NCBI RefSeq assembly: GCF_900636515.1
Contig: NZ_LR134287.1
Location: forward strand, 1,736,001 to 1,800,000
Length of the DNA stretch: 64,000 nucleotides
Direction: 5' to 3'
Source of the DNA: Neisseria animalis
Lineage (GTDB): Bacteria; Pseudomonadota; Gammaproteobacteria; Burkholderiales; Neisseriaceae
Position numbers and translations under genes: made by a program. Of this stretch, positions 9,338 through 19,691 are shown in pieces (position 1 is the stretch's first letter; every line of letters begins with the position of its first letter). The notes under the pieces were generated by a model that searched no databases, had not been told where the DNA came from, and saw only the letters and a program-made list of their open reading frames with translations.

Positions 9338-10591
9338 TTAACGTTCGGTTAATGCGCTTTTCATTCGTGTTAACGGCTTCGTCAGATACTGGAAGACGGT
9401 TTTTTCACCGGTTTTAATATCCACCGTTGCCACCATACCCGGAATAATCGGCATTTCTTTACCGTTTTTATCTTTCAAACTATTGTTTTCGGTTTGCACC
9501 AAAATACGGTAATACACCTGATTGGGGTCGAGTTTCAAATCATTCGCACGATTCTGAGCAGAGTTGCTTACCGTATCCGGACTGATTAAGGTTACGTTAC
9601 CGTCCAGACCGCCGTAAATGGCATAATCATACGCACTGATTTTAACCGTTGCCGGCAACCCCGGACGCAAAAAGGCAACATCTTGCGGACGGATATAAGC
9701 CTCTACCAGCAGCTTGTCATCTAAAGGTACAATCTGCATAATTTCCTGCCCGGCAGATACGACACCGCCTACCGTATTGATTTTGACATCTTTTACAATG
9801 CCGCGCATAGGAGAACGGATTAAAGCCCGATCTACCGGATCGGCACGCATGGCCATATTTTCCTGAGCCTGCGCCAGTTCCGCTTCTGCTTTAACCAATT
9901 CATTATTGGCATCGGTCATATAGCGGTTTCTGCGTTCTGCAATCTGCAGGGACAAATCACTGGACTGCCGTTGCATACGCAACAGTTCTACTTCCGATAC
10001 CACACCTTGCGCCACCATCGGCGCTGTAATGGAGATCTCCCGATCCAATGCCGCTTTACTGAAACTCAGGCTTTCAATAGCTTCCGTGACCGCGCGGCGG
10101 CGTGCGGCAAAGGCAGCCTGTTCGCGCTGGCGCAGCTCGTTGCCGACATTTTTCGGAAAGCTCAAAGGAACACCGTAGGCTTCTGATTTCAGGCGGGCAA
10201 CTGTGGCTTCCAGATTCTGTACTTTGGCTTCACTTTCACGCAATACGGCCGAGCTGCGCGTATCGTCCAATTTCAGCAACACCTGCCCTTTTTCAACAAT
10301 ATCGCCCTCTTTTACCGACAACTCGGTAATAATGCCGGGATCAAGACTTTGAATGACCTGCTCACGACTGCTGGGAATGACGTTGCCCTGTCCGCGCGTT
10401 ACTTCTTCCAGAGGGCTGTTGTACGCCCAAATGACAAATACCACTAACAAGGCGAAAAACAGCATAACTACCCAAAACTGACCGCTGTGTTTTTCTTTTT
10501 GCAATGCGGCGTTTAAGTCGTTGACCAATCCTAAATCTTTGGATTTGATGCTGTTTTCCCTGTTTAAATCTGTTGTTTTCTTACTGCTCAT
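9338..10591 (-). CDS. HlyD-family type I secretion membrane fusion protein
   Basis: 417-residue periplasmic adaptor that links the ABC exporter to the outer-membrane channel. It has a short cytosolic N-terminus, one transmembrane helix (about 40-60, FWVVMLFFALLVVFVIWAY), a biotinyl-lipoyl-like half (VKEGDIVEKGQVLLKLDD), a coiled-coil hairpin (about 115-245) and a C-terminal beta-barrel ending in the HlyD signature region PIIPGMVATVDIKTGEKTV. It is the last gene of a three-gene operon, 33 bp after the ABC gene. Its closest functional analogues are the LapC/HlyD proteins of RTX adhesin or toxin exporters; the cargo is unknown. Confidence 0.93.
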   Translation of the reverse strand: MSSKKTTDLNRENSIKSKDLGLVNDLNAALQKEKHSGQFWVVMLFFALLVVFVIWAYNSPLEEVTRGQGNVIPSSREQVIQSLDPGIITELSVKEGDIVEKGQVLLKLDDTRSSAVLRESEAKVQNLEATVARLKSEAYGVPLSFPKNVGNELRQREQAAFAARRRAVTEAIESLSFSKAALDREISITAPMVAQGVVSEVELLRMQRQSSDLSLQIAERRNRYMTDANNELVKAEAELAQAQENMAMRADPVDRALIRSPMRGIVKDVKINTVGGVVSAGQEIMQIVPLDDKLLVEAYIRPQDVAFLRPGLPATVKISAYDYAIYGGLDGNVTLISPDTVSNSAQNRANDLKLDPNQVYYRILVQTENNSLKDKNGKEMPIIPGMVATVDIKTGEKTVFQYLTKPLTRMKSALTER

Positions 10592-10624
10592 AATGTTCGG
10601 TGACTTTCTGAAAGGTCGAATGAT

Positions 10625-12817
10625 TTAGGCTTGTTCGCTTTGTCGTGCCTGTGCGGCAGCCTGAGTTGGCGGAACTTGTGCAGATTTTGTATTTTGGGCC
10701 TGCTCATTCCTTCTTAACTTTTGCAACACTGCATCACGCGGTCCGTCCATAACAATTTTACCGTTATGCACCACCACAACCCGTTCAACAATCTGCAACA
10801 CTTGCGGACGGTGTGTAACCACCAGCATCGTCCGATTTCCTGACCACTGGGCAATGGCTTTCAGGGCGGACAATTCCGTATCTTGATCCAAACTTGCTGT
10901 CGGCTCATCCAACAATACCACGCGTGAATCACGCAAAGTCATGCGGGCCAAAGCAACCAGTTGTTTCTGACCACCTGACAAACCCATGCCGTCTTCGCCC
11001 AACGGCATATCCAACCCACGGGGGTGGTTACGGATAAGTTTATCCAAACCAAAGCGTTGCAAGGCCGAAATCAAATCTTGATCGCTGGAATAACCGTCCA
11101 TGCGCGCCATATCCAGATTTTCACGCAACGTACCCAAAAACAAACGCGGAGACTGCCCCAACAACAGCACTTGGTTACGCAGAAAGTTCGGATCGATTTG
11201 ACGCATATCGACACCATCTAACGTAATATTGCCTTTGCTGCCGTCATACAATCCGCTTGCCAACTTCAGCAATGTACTTTTACCGCTGCCGATGCGGCCG
11301 AGAATGCCAACTTTTTCGCCCGGACGGATGGTCAGATTCAAACCGCTGACTGCCTCCCCGCCGTCTTCGTTATATTGGAAAGACACATTGTCAAAAGACA
11401 AACCGCCCTGTACATGATCCAAGGCAATGTATTTGCGCTCAGGGTCGCGTTCAATCGGCCGTTCTACAATGTCATTCACCGCTTTCAACGCAATTTTTGC
11501 CTGTTGGAAACGGGTTGCCAATGCCGCAACCTGCGCCAACGGTGCCAACGCACGTCCCGACAAAATAACCGCAGCAATCAGCGCACCCATGGTAATCCGG
11601 CTTTCCACATTATCGGCATGAACCAGATAAGTACCCACCAACACCAAACCTACGGTATTCAACTGCTGCATAGAAGTGGCAAAAAACGAAATGAAATTGC
11701 CCGAATCCTTCAATTTGATACTTGAAGCAGCGGTCTTGGCCGTATATTCGTCCCAACGCTGCAATGCCCAAGCAGTCGCATTGTTGGCTTTTAATGTTTC
11801 GATTCCTTCCAGCGCCTCAACAGCCAAACCGGAACGCTGAGCCCCTTCCCTCATCGCCTCGTTCATTGAACGCGCCATCGGACGCTGCATCAATACGCTG
11901 ACAATAATCACGATCGGGATAATTACCATCGGTACAAAAGCCAGCTTGCCGCCTACCATGGCAATCACGGCAACAAACAGCAACAAAAACGGCAAATCCA
12001 CTATCGTCAGCAGCGTGGCACTGGTCATAAACTCGCGCACGGCTTCAAATTCACGCAAATTACTCGCGTAAGAGCCTGCCGAAGCCGGACGGTCAATCAG
12101 TCGTAGCGACAAAACGCGGCGGAACAATGCCGAGCTGATGATCAAATCAGCTTTTTTACCGGCTATATCCGTCAAGTGGCCGCGAATCATTTTGGCGACA
12201 AACTCGAACAAAATGGCCAAAAACACCCCAATACTCAATACCCACAGGGTCTCATAAGCCTGATTCGGCACAACCCGGTCATACACATTCATCACATACA
12301 GCGAGCTGACCAGCGCCAACACGTTGATGATGATGGTAGCTAAAATAACTTGGTAATAATAGCTGCGGAACCGCCAAATCACCTTCCAAAACCATGCCTT
12401 CGGCAAATGGTATTCCGGCAGGTCGGAACGGTTGTCCGAAACCATTTTCTGCTTGATAAACCAACAATATCCCAAGTACACAGCAGATATTTGCTCGTGC
12501 GACAAAACCTGCTCCAAGCCGCCTGCCTGACGGATTTGATAACTGCGGTCGCGCCCTACTCCTTCGATTTTGGTGACGACAACCGCTTCCTCATTTTGCA
12601 ACACCAGCACAACCGGCACAGCAAGCGACGGAATATCCTCCAATTTGCGCTTGGAAAGCGTATTCTCAAAGCCGTGGCCGCGCAAAACTTCGCTGAGCGA
12701 ATGATAATTGACATTCAGTTTTCTATCGCGCACCACCTCGGCGGACAATGCAGCCTCGGCAACAGGTGCGCCCAACAGACGGGTTACCAACGCAATATGT
12801 TCGATAATGGATTTCAT
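10625..12817 (-). CDS. Type I secretion ABC transporter (permease-ATPase)
   Basis: 730-residue exporter half-transporter. It has an N-terminal C39-peptidase-like domain (about 1-125) that shows no catalytic Cys at the usual place, so probably a substrate-docking 'CLD' as in HlyB/LapB; then six membrane helices (about 155-430), and an ATPase domain with Walker A GRIGSGKST, signature LSGGQKQ and Walker B VVLLDEPTASLD. The C-terminal 25 residues are Gln/Ala-rich. The lack of a working C39 protease argues against double-glycine bacteriocins and for an RTX-type or large-adhesin substrate with a C-terminal signal. Lies 25 bp after the TolC-like gene. Confidence 0.94.
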   Translation of the reverse strand: MKSIIEHIALVTRLLGAPVAEAALSAEVVRDRKLNVNYHSLSEVLRGHGFENTLSKRKLEDIPSLAVPVVLVLQNEEAVVVTKIEGVGRDRSYQIRQAGGLEQVLSHEQISAVYLGYCWFIKQKMVSDNRSDLPEYHLPKAWFWKVIWRFRSYYYQVILATIIINVLALVSSLYVMNVYDRVVPNQAYETLWVLSIGVFLAILFEFVAKMIRGHLTDIAGKKADLIISSALFRRVLSLRLIDRPASAGSYASNLREFEAVREFMTSATLLTIVDLPFLLLFVAVIAMVGGKLAFVPMVIIPIVIIVSVLMQRPMARSMNEAMREGAQRSGLAVEALEGIETLKANNATAWALQRWDEYTAKTAASSIKLKDSGNFISFFATSMQQLNTVGLVLVGTYLVHADNVESRITMGALIAAVILSGRALAPLAQVAALATRFQQAKIALKAVNDIVERPIERDPERKYIALDHVQGGLSFDNVSFQYNEDGGEAVSGLNLTIRPGEKVGILGRIGSGKSTLLKLASGLYDGSKGNITLDGVDMRQIDPNFLRNQVLLLGQSPRLFLGTLRENLDMARMDGYSSDQDLISALQRFGLDKLIRNHPRGLDMPLGEDGMGLSGGQKQLVALARMTLRDSRVVLLDEPTASLDQDTELSALKAIAQWSGNRTMLVVTHRPQVLQIVERVVVVHNGKIVMDGPRDAVLQKLRRNEQAQNTKSAQVPPTQAAAQARQSEQA

Positions 12818-12842
12818 GTTGTTATTTCACGTAATAATGTAT

Positions 12843-14141
12843 TCAATTTGCTTCCGTACCGTCTTCACCGATACCCGCCCAACTGCCAACGTTCGACTGG
12901 GTAACCAGATACTCCAATGCCGCATCGCGAAAATCATTGCGGGCAGCAATATTTTCCTGCTCGATACCGGATAAAGAGGTATATGCACCCAGCACATCAG
13001 TCAGCGTCCTTCTGGCAATGCGGAACTGCATTTCATAAACCCGGACAACATCTTTCTGAGCTTGGATATGCTCTGCCGTTACCTTCTCCCGCTGCTCGTT
13101 TTGCAACATATTGATTTCGGCCGTCTGACTTTTTTCTTCATTGTCTTTTAAAATCTGCTCGGTTCGCGCTTCGGCTGCAGAAAGTGTGTGTGCATTTTTC
13201 TGCACATTATGGCGTGAAGCGATGTCCAAAACATTCCACTCCACATTGAAAAACAGCTCGCGGTTTTCGCGTGTGGCGCTGCCTTCCAAGTTGATGGCAG
13301 GCAAACGCTGGCGGCGTGATGCTTCAAGCTCCGCACCCGCACTCTTCTGCTCGGCAAGCTGTGCCTGATAAGACGGATTGCTGCCTTTATCTGCATTTCG
13401 GTAACGCTGGATAAAAGAAACCGCCGTTTCACTGGCAAACGGATCTTGCAAATCTGCGGCAGAGAGTTTTTTACCCGTATAACGCGACAGCCGGCTCAAT
13501 GCGATTTCCATGGCTCGGCGTTGCTGCACAATCGACGTTTCCACCTGAAGCTGGCGCGACTGCGCTTCAATCAGTTCCGAACGGCGGCCTTTGTCGTATT
13601 TCACAATAACATTCAAATCTTTCATCAGGTTATTGTGGCGGACCAAGCTCTGCTGAAGCACCCGCAGCATTTCTTTGGCGCGCAATGCTTCCAAATACAG
13701 CTTGCCGATTTCCTGCCCGAGCTGTTCTTGGGTTTCATAAAACTTATGGTGGAAATACGCTTCTTTATGCTTGTCGCGCTCTACGGAAGCCTGAATCGCT
13801 CCCCATGAATACACATTTACCCTGCCCCGCACACCAATGCCGTCGTCCCGGTCATTGCTGGGATTTTTGTGATGCTGCGTCAAAACAGAAGTACCCGTTA
13901 ACGCCAAAACAGGATAATGCTGGGCAAAGGTTGCCTTGGTTGTACTGCGTGCGGATTCTTCATTGGCTTTTGCCTCGGTCATCACCGGATCGTAACGCAG
14001 GGAGTTTTGCAAAATAGTCTGCAATTCCACTGCTTGAGCCGTCTGGACCGCACAGACGAGTGATGCCGCTGCCAAACTTTTCAGCAGCGGCCGTAAAATC
14101 GGTTTGGAAAAACCAAACGGAAAATTTTGCATGATTTGCAT
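12843..14141 (-). CDS. TolC-family outer-membrane channel protein
   Basis: First gene of the secretion operon; 432 residues from the ATG chosen at 14141. That start gives a normal signal peptide (SLAAASLVCAVQTAQA) and the mature start VELQTILQNSLRYDPVMTEAKA, typical of TolC/LapE proteins. The frame stays open upstream to 14252, but that extension is unlike a signal sequence; ATG 14132 is an alternative start. The rest is two repeats of long alpha-helical hairpins. No strong ribosome site is visible. The three genes together make a full inner-to-outer membrane export channel. Confidence 0.9.
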   Translation of the reverse strand: MQIMQNFPFGFSKPILRPLLKSLAAASLVCAVQTAQAVELQTILQNSLRYDPVMTEAKANEESARSTTKATFAQHYPVLALTGTSVLTQHHKNPSNDRDDGIGVRGRVNVYSWGAIQASVERDKHKEAYFHHKFYETQEQLGQEIGKLYLEALRAKEMLRVLQQSLVRHNNLMKDLNVIVKYDKGRRSELIEAQSRQLQVETSIVQQRRAMEIALSRLSRYTGKKLSAADLQDPFASETAVSFIQRYRNADKGSNPSYQAQLAEQKSAGAELEASRRQRLPAINLEGSATRENRELFFNVEWNVLDIASRHNVQKNAHTLSAAEARTEQILKDNEEKSQTAEINMLQNEQREKVTAEHIQAQKDVVRVYEMQFRIARRTLTDVLGAYTSLSGIEQENIAARNDFRDAALEYLVTQSNVGSWAGIGEDGTEAN

Positions 14142-14424
14142 AGGATTCACAAAGAAATATCCGTAATTTGTGTAGAAAAGCCGATGACGGCTTGCCGTCT
14201 GCATACAGTATAGCACTTTCGCGGCCATACACTCCGCCTGTCTCTGCAACACAGTCCCGAATACTTTTTTGCAGACGGCCTTTCCTGTTGTTTTTCTTTA
14301 TTTTGTTAATCTGTTCACACAGAATATTGTTTCAGCGAAATCACCGTATCTTTACATACGGTGTTGCATTTTCGCAAAACGGCAAGCCTTCCGAATTTCA
14401 AACCGCCTGCCGTCTGCCGCCCTA

Positions 14425-15213
14425 TTATTTGTTGTGTGCAGCGATAACCTGCAGCATTTGCGCCAAAACTTTCGGATTGCCGGCCACCACATCGCCGCTT
14501 TCCAACCAGCCTTCGTTACCCCGCATATCGGTTACGATACCGCCTGCTTCCTGCACAATCAATGCACCGGCAGCAATATCCCACGGCTTCAGGTTAAACT
14601 CAAAGAAGCCGTCCAAACGGCCGGTTGCCAAAGCACACAAATCCAAAGATGCCGCACCTTCGCGGCGCGCGCCGGCAGTCTTCGCCAAGAAGTCCTTCAG
14701 AATCGCCAGATACTTGTCCATCATGCTCTGATCGACAACAGGAAAGCCCGTACCAATCAGGCAGCGGTTGAGTTCGATACGGTTGGAAACGCGGATGCGG
14801 CGGTCGTTGAGCAATGCGCCCTTGCCGCGTGAAGCCATATACAAATCATTGCGTTCGGGCGCATACACCAAGGCTTCCTGCAGTACGCCTTTGTGCAGCA
14901 GCGCCATAGAAATTGCATATTGGGGATGTCCGTGCAGAAAATTGGTTGTGCCGTCCAGCGGATCGATAATCCATTCGTATTCCGCATCGGCTTTACCGTG
15001 GGAGCCGCTTTCTTCGCAAGTGATTTTATGGTGCGGATAGGCTTCTTTGAGCGCCTCGACCAAAATCATTTCCGACTCGCGGTCAACACTGGAAACAAAA
15101 TCGTTGAATGCCTTACTGTCTACCTTAACGGTATCCAAACTGCCGCCGGCACGAATCATCATCTGACCGGCTTTGCGGGCGGCTTTAAATGCGGTATTTA
15201 AAATCGGGTTCAT
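14425..15213 (-). CDS. suhB: Inositol-1-monophosphatase family protein SuhB
   Basis: 262-residue Mg2+-dependent phosphatase of the IMPase family. Motif DPLDGTTNFLHG (near 84), EESG metal ligand (near 66) and WDIAAGALIVQEAGG (near 212) are intact. In E. coli SuhB also takes part in ribosomal RNA antitermination, which may be the conserved bacterial role. ATG 15213 chosen because the family begins with MNPILNTAFKAARKAG and AAAGACG lies upstream; the frame extends further to 15312 without homology. Faces away from trmJ. Confidence 0.93.
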   Translation of the reverse strand: MNPILNTAFKAARKAGQMMIRAGGSLDTVKVDSKAFNDFVSSVDRESEMILVEALKEAYPHHKITCEESGSHGKADAEYEWIIDPLDGTTNFLHGHPQYAISMALLHKGVLQEALVYAPERNDLYMASRGKGALLNDRRIRVSNRIELNRCLIGTGFPVVDQSMMDKYLAILKDFLAKTAGARREGAASLDLCALATGRLDGFFEFNLKPWDIAAGALIVQEAGGIVTDMRGNEGWLESGDVVAGNPKVLAQMLQVIAAHNK

Positions 15214-15441
15214 AATCGTCTTTCTAATCGGGTACAATAGCCGCCGACACACGCCGAAACGGTCCGCGCAAACAACGGCATTCTCAGCATCTGCCGCTTT
15301 TGCAGACGGCAATGCCCAACGCTTTCACGTTTCCAATGTTGTTAAAGAACATTTCAAACGGCATTTTGACCATATTCATGCCGTCTGAAAAAAATTGATT
15401 GCGCCATTATAACCCATCAGCAAGCAAACCGAAAACAAAAC

Positions 15442-16257
15442 ATGACGATTTCCAAGCCTACCCTACCCGACTATCTCGACAATATCCGCATCGTGCTGAC
15501 GCGTACCAGCCACCCGTCCAACATCGGCAGCGCCGCCCGCGCCATGAAAACCATGGGGCTGCACCGACTCACGCTGGTTGCACCGAATCTGATGGCCACA
15601 CCGATGACCGAAACGCCGCCCGTATTCAATCCGCAACAGCCTGAAACCTTCCGTCTGCCGGAAGAAAGTTTCATACTGGCTTCCGGTGCGGCAGACGTCT
15701 TGGAGCGTGCCGAAATTACCGCTACTCTGGAAGAAGCTGTTGCCGACACTTCCATCAGTTGTGCCTTAACCAGCCGCCGCCGCGAAATCACTGCACCGCT
15801 GCAAACCCCGCGCCAGCTTGTGCCCGAGCTTTTACAAGCCGCCGCACGCGGCGAACAGGTTGCTTTGGTATTCGGCAATGAAACATTCGGCCTAAGCATT
15901 GAAGAAGTGCAAGCCTGCAACCGCCTCATGACCATCAGCGGCAATCCCGACTACTTCTCGCTCAATCTTGCCCAAGCCGTACAAGTTGTCTGTTACGAGC
16001 TGTTCAGCCAAACCGACATGGCGATGACCCATCTTCAGCAGGAAGACCACGCCGCGACCCTTGAGCAAATCAAAGGCATGGTCGATCACATGGAATCGCT
16101 GATGCACGACATCGACTTTTTCAGACGGCGCAACAGCGAGCGTCTGATGCGCCGTATGCAGAACCTGTTCGGCCGCGCCAACACGCAAACCGAAGACATC
16201 GACATTCTGCGCGGTTTTTTCAACACCCTGAAGCAAAATCTGAAAGATAAGCAATAA
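15442..16257 (+). CDS. trmJ: tRNA (cytidine/uridine-2'-O-)-methyltransferase TrmJ
   Basis: 271-residue SPOUT (SpoU) enzyme that methylates the ribose at position 32 of some tRNAs using S-adenosylmethionine. The three SpoU motifs are clear: TRTSHPSNIGSAARAMK (near 16), ALVFGNETFGLS (near 140) and NLAQAVQVVCYELF (near 177), forming the trefoil-knot cofactor site. A C-terminal helical extension (190-271) is as in TrmJ. Divergent from suhB over 228 bp that contain DUS copies. TrmJ is favoured over other SpoU members by the length and C-terminal extension. Confidence 0.9.
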   Translation: MTISKPTLPDYLDNIRIVLTRTSHPSNIGSAARAMKTMGLHRLTLVAPNLMATPMTETPPVFNPQQPETFRLPEESFILASGAADVLERAEITATLEEAVADTSISCALTSRRREITAPLQTPRQLVPELLQAAARGEQVALVFGNETFGLSIEEVQACNRLMTISGNPDYFSLNLAQAVQVVCYELFSQTDMAMTHLQQEDHAATLEQIKGMVDHMESLMHDIDFFRRRNSERLMRRMQNLFGRANTQTEDIDILRGFFNTLKQNLKDKQ

Positions 16258-16541
16258 TACAGACGGCCTTTTACCGGCAAATCGCCCCATTGTCTGCCTG
16301 TATGCCGTCTGCAAATCACGCCGAGCCCGTTCAATACCGCCAACTCAACAGATGGAACGACACAGCAGGCGCAGCAACGCCGTATCGCTCCATCTCGAAT
16401 GGCTGTATATTCGGCATAAGATACCGCTTTGCCCGATTGGGAAGCACGCCGGTAATCTTATAAAACCCAAGCAAACCCTATCGTTATCCTATCTGCGCTC
16501 TCAGCCCGGACCGATACAACCGCACAAGCTATCTGAAAAAC

Positions 16542-17441
16542 ATGAACTACTCCCTAGATGCCCTTTGGTGGAAGCTCACCGATTCCGCCGTCCGCGACCT
16601 TGCAAGCCTGCTGACCGCTCCCGCCCTGTGGCACAGCAGCAAAGAATTGCCGGTACAGGATTTGCTGGGCAACCGCGGTTTCCGCCTGCTGCTGGCGCTG
16701 GATCAACATCCGCAACCGCTTCATCAGTATTTGTCCGTTCACGCCCCGTTTGGCAAACGTTTGGGCTTATACGCCGAAAAACTGCTGGCTTTTTGGTTTG
16801 ACCACGCCCCGCACACCGAACTTTTGGCACACAATCTGCCCGTACCGGCTGCCGACCGGCAAACCGTCGGCGCGGCGGATTTTATCGTTTTGCTCAACGG
16901 CACGCCCTACCACATCGAATTGGCCTGCAAATACTACGGCAGCCCCGACCATTCGACAGACGGCTTGTGCGGCCTCAACCGCCAAGACCGGCTGCGCGAC
17001 AAAGCGGCCAAGCTGCACCGGCAAATGATGCTGCTGCAAAGTGCAGACGGCCTCCGCGCCTTGAAACAACATGATTTGCCTGCCCGCATACAAACCGCTT
17101 CCATTATCCGGGGCATGGCCTTTTTTACAGACGGCATTACCGCGTTTGAACCGCCGCTTAACCCTTATGCTTGGCGCGGTCTGTATCTTCCCGATTGGCA
17201 ACAATACCGCTTTGCCGCACAGCCGCATGCACGCTATTGCGTTTTAGACCGCATGGCATATCTTTCACCAGCCCGCATACCCGAATCGGAAACCTTAAGC
17301 GCCGAAGCGGTACAACAAATCGACAGCGGTTTGGTTGCCGTCTTGGCACAACGCCCCGACGGCTACTGGCACGAAATCCAGCGTTTAATGAAAACAGAAA
17401 CCGATGCGTCCAGCCATCAAACACCATCGCCTATTTTTTAA
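16542..17441 (+). CDS. DUF1853 family protein
   Basis: 299 residues, recognised as DUF1853, a cytosolic family of unknown function found in beta- and gammaproteobacteria. The central block VGAADFIVLLNGTPYHIELACKYY (near 105-130), with D, E and K spaced along adjacent strands, resembles the catalytic core of PD-(D/E)XK nuclease-like folds; that comparison is my inference. No signal peptide or membrane helix. The ATG at 16542 lacks a good ribosome site. It stands alone between trmJ and a long repeat-filled gap. Confidence 0.75.
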   Translation: MNYSLDALWWKLTDSAVRDLASLLTAPALWHSSKELPVQDLLGNRGFRLLLALDQHPQPLHQYLSVHAPFGKRLGLYAEKLLAFWFDHAPHTELLAHNLPVPAADRQTVGAADFIVLLNGTPYHIELACKYYGSPDHSTDGLCGLNRQDRLRDKAAKLHRQMMLLQSADGLRALKQHDLPARIQTASIIRGMAFFTDGITAFEPPLNPYAWRGLYLPDWQQYRFAAQPHARYCVLDRMAYLSPARIPESETLSAEAVQQIDSGLVAVLAQRPDGYWHEIQRLMKTETDASSHQTPSPIF

Positions 17442-17534
17442 GCAACATGATTTTCTTATTTATAATTAACAATTTAAATGAGTTTTCCACATATCTTACA
17501 CAAAGCCGACCTGATATTATCAGTATAATTTTCC

Positions 17535-17565
17535 AAACTGTCTAAAATTTAGGCAGTTTTATTTT
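17535..17565 (+). terminator. Terminator after the DUF1853 gene
   Basis: AAACTGTCTAAA and TTTAGGCAGTTT form a tight 12-bp stem (one G-T pair) followed by TTATTTT; non-DUS. Confidence 0.65.
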
Positions 17566-17764
17566 ATACTGATTTTTCAAACCACAAGCCCTCTTATCCA
17601 CAATCCGCCCACAGTTGTCCGTTACTTTACTTGGGATAATTTGCAGACGGCCTCACAGCCGAAAATTGCATACCGCCGCCGATAAAACAATCATCACCCG
17701 TTATTTATTCCCCCATCGGGCAACAGAAAACAAGACAGCAAAACCATAAACCGTACAGAACACG

Positions 17765-17851
17765 CGTGTCGGCGGACTTGCTGCTTCGGCAGCTTGGTCA
17801 ATCAATCTTTTCTCCTTGAGCAAAGTTCAGCGATACCGCTTCATTCCGTGT
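17765..17851 (+). repeat. Decayed long-form CREE next to copy 2
   Basis: Contains CTTGCTGCTTCGGCAGCTTGG and TTTTCTCCTTGAGC...CAGCGATACCG, which parallel the internal extension of long Correia elements. One end only is recognisable. The rest of the gap 17442-18182 holds one DUS at about 17642 and no gene. Confidence 0.4.
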
Positions 17852-17958
17852 TATAGTCATTTAAAATAAGAATGATACAGCGTTGCTTTGCCTTGCCGTA
17901 CTATGTGTACTGTCTGCGGCTTCGCTGCCTTGTCTCATTCTTATTTTATTCGACTATA
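17852..17958 (+). mobile_element. CREE-type element, copy 2
   Basis: 107 bp, TATAGTCATTTAAAATAAG to CTTATTTTATTCGACTATA. Lies in the 741-bp gap between the DUF1853 gene and pta. Confidence 0.85.
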
Positions 17959-18119
17959 AATGGTCATACAAAGGTTTCAGACGGCATCTTCAGTTTGGTA
18001 AAAGCCTTAACCTATGCTGGAAAACTTACCCTCGGGTATCATGCCCTGAAAGCGGAAAACGGAAAGCAGGTATTCTGGATTTTTTGCACACATTCGTTTT
18101 AAACCCATACGCTTTCCGC

Positions 18120-18157
18120 AAAAAGGCCGTCTGAACATTCGTTTCAGACGGCCTTTG
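18120..18157 (-). terminator. Terminator of pta using the GCCGTCTGAA form of DUS
   Basis: AAAAAGGCCGTCTGAAC and GTTTCAGACGGCCTTT, 25 nt past the pta stop. One of few hairpins here built from the canonical TGAA type. Confidence 0.85.
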
Positions 18158-18182
18158 CTATGTCAAGCAATAACGGCGCGGA

Positions 18183-19691
18183 TTACGCTTCCATTTGTTT
18201 GGCTTGAATCGCAGTCAGCGCGATGGTGTACACAATGTCGTCGACCAATGCGCCGCGCGACAAATCGTTAACCGGCTTACGCAAACCTTGCAGCATCGGA
18301 CCCACGCTCAACACATTGGCGTTGCGCTGCACGGCTTTGTAAGTGCAGTTGCCGGTATTCAAATCGGGGAACACCAATACCGTAGCCTGACCTGCCACTT
18401 TACTGTTTGGCGCTTTGGATTTCGCTACGCTCGGCACGGTAGCCGCATCGTATTGCAACGGACCGTCGATGGCCAAATCCGGGCGTTTTTCTTGGGCGAT
18501 TTTGGTCGCTTCGATGACCGCGTCCACATCGGGACCGCTGCCGGAGTTGACGGTGGAGTAGGAAATCAATGCCACTTTCGGATCGATACCGAACGCATTG
18601 GCGGAATCGGCGGTTTGAATGGCGATTTCGGCCAATTGCTCGGGAGTCGGGTTCGGATTCACCGCACAATCGGCAAAGGCCACCACTTGGTTCGGCAGCA
18701 GCATGAAGAATACGCTGGATACGATGCTCGCACCCGGTGCGGTTTTAATCAGCTGCAATGCGGGGCGGATGGTGTTGGCGGTGGTGTGAACCGCGCCGGA
18801 TACCAAACCGTCCACATCGTTTTGCGCCATCATCATGGTACCCAATACAACCGTATCCTGCAGTTGCTCGCGCGCCTGTTCTTCGGTCAGACCTTTGGAC
18901 TTGCGCAATTCGCACATCGGTGCAACATATTGCTCGACCAAGGTGGCGGGATCGATGATTTCCAAAGATTCCGGCAGGGTGATGTGGCGTTCTTTGGCAA
19001 CGGCTTCCACTTCGGCGCGCGGTGCCAGCAAGACGCAGCGGGCAATGCCTTTTTCATGACAAATCACCGCAGCCTGTACGGTACGCGGCTCGGCACCTTC
19101 CGGCAACACAATGCGCTTGTCGGCTTTACGCGCGGTTTCAATCATGTTGTAACGGAATTGCGCCGGCGACAAACGGCGGCGGGTACGGTTCAGCAGCTCG
19201 GAAGTGTCGCGCAAATTGTCGCTTGAGCCGAAGAAGGTCAGGCCGGTTTGCTCGGCCACGGCTTCGCCCACACCTGCTTTGGCGTTGTCCAAAATGAAAC
19301 CGGCCAACACGCCCGGTGCGGTTACATACGCCTGTTTCGCCAGATTCAGCTTGTTGACCATATATTCGACATTATCGTCTCGGCTAAAGGCGGCAAATAC
19401 CACGGCAGCATCCAGCGACAATGCCAATTCTACGTTTTTGCTGGCCAAGAAGATTTTTTCGGCATCGGGACGGATGCCTTCGATAACCAGATTGTCGGCA
19501 TCCAAAGCGGCGGTTTCGCCGACTACCGCATCGAACCAATCGTCGCTCTTGCCTTGGCAGATTAAACGCTCGGCCTCACCGCTGTCGTCCAACACACAAA
19601 AAGTGCCGGTATTCAATGCATCTGCCACTGCGCGCGTTACGGCGGCACTGTCGGTACCGGTGGAAACCGGCACAATCAAAATATTTGCCAT
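18183..19691 (-). CDS. pta: Phosphate acetyltransferase
   Basis: Interconverts acetyl-CoA and acetyl phosphate. 502 residues: an N-terminal P-loop/DRTGG-like regulatory part (about 1-165) and the catalytic PTA_PTB domain (about 170-498) with conserved [20 protein letters not shown] and SVFFMLLP segments. E. coli-type Pta is about 714 residues, so the N-terminal region is shortened here, as in other neisserial Pta proteins as far as I recall. ATG at 19691. No ackA adjoins it; a CoA-transferase at 22819 may deal with acetate. Promoter not identified. Confidence 0.93.
   Translation of the reverse strand: MANILIVPVSTGTDSAAVTRAVADALNTGTFCVLDDSGEAERLICQGKSDDWFDAVVGETAALDADNLVIEGIRPDAEKIFLASKNVELALSLDAAVVFAAFSRDDNVEYMVNKLNLAKQAYVTAPGVLAGFILDNAKAGVGEAVAEQTGLTFFGSSDNLRDTSELLNRTRRRLSPAQFRYNMIETARKADKRIVLPEGAEPRTVQAAVICHEKGIARCVLLAPRAEVEAVAKERHITLPESLEIIDPATLVEQYVAPMCELRKSKGLTEEQAREQLQDTVVLGTMMMAQNDVDGLVSGAVHTTANTIRPALQLIKTAPGASIVSSVFFMLLPNQVVAFADCAVNPNPTPEQLAEIAIQTADSANAFGIDPKVALISYSTVNSGSGPDVDAVIEATKIAQEKRPDLAIDGPLQYDAATVPSVAKSKAPNSKVAGQATVLVFPDLNTGNCTYKAVQRNANVLSVGPMLQGLRKPVNDLSRGALVDDIVYTIALTAIQAKQMEA

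Noticed and set aside
17872..18102. Recurrent short proteins beginning MIQRCFALPYYV
   Set aside because: The peptide is the translation of the CREE itself and appears wherever a copy is inserted; no sign of selection as protein.
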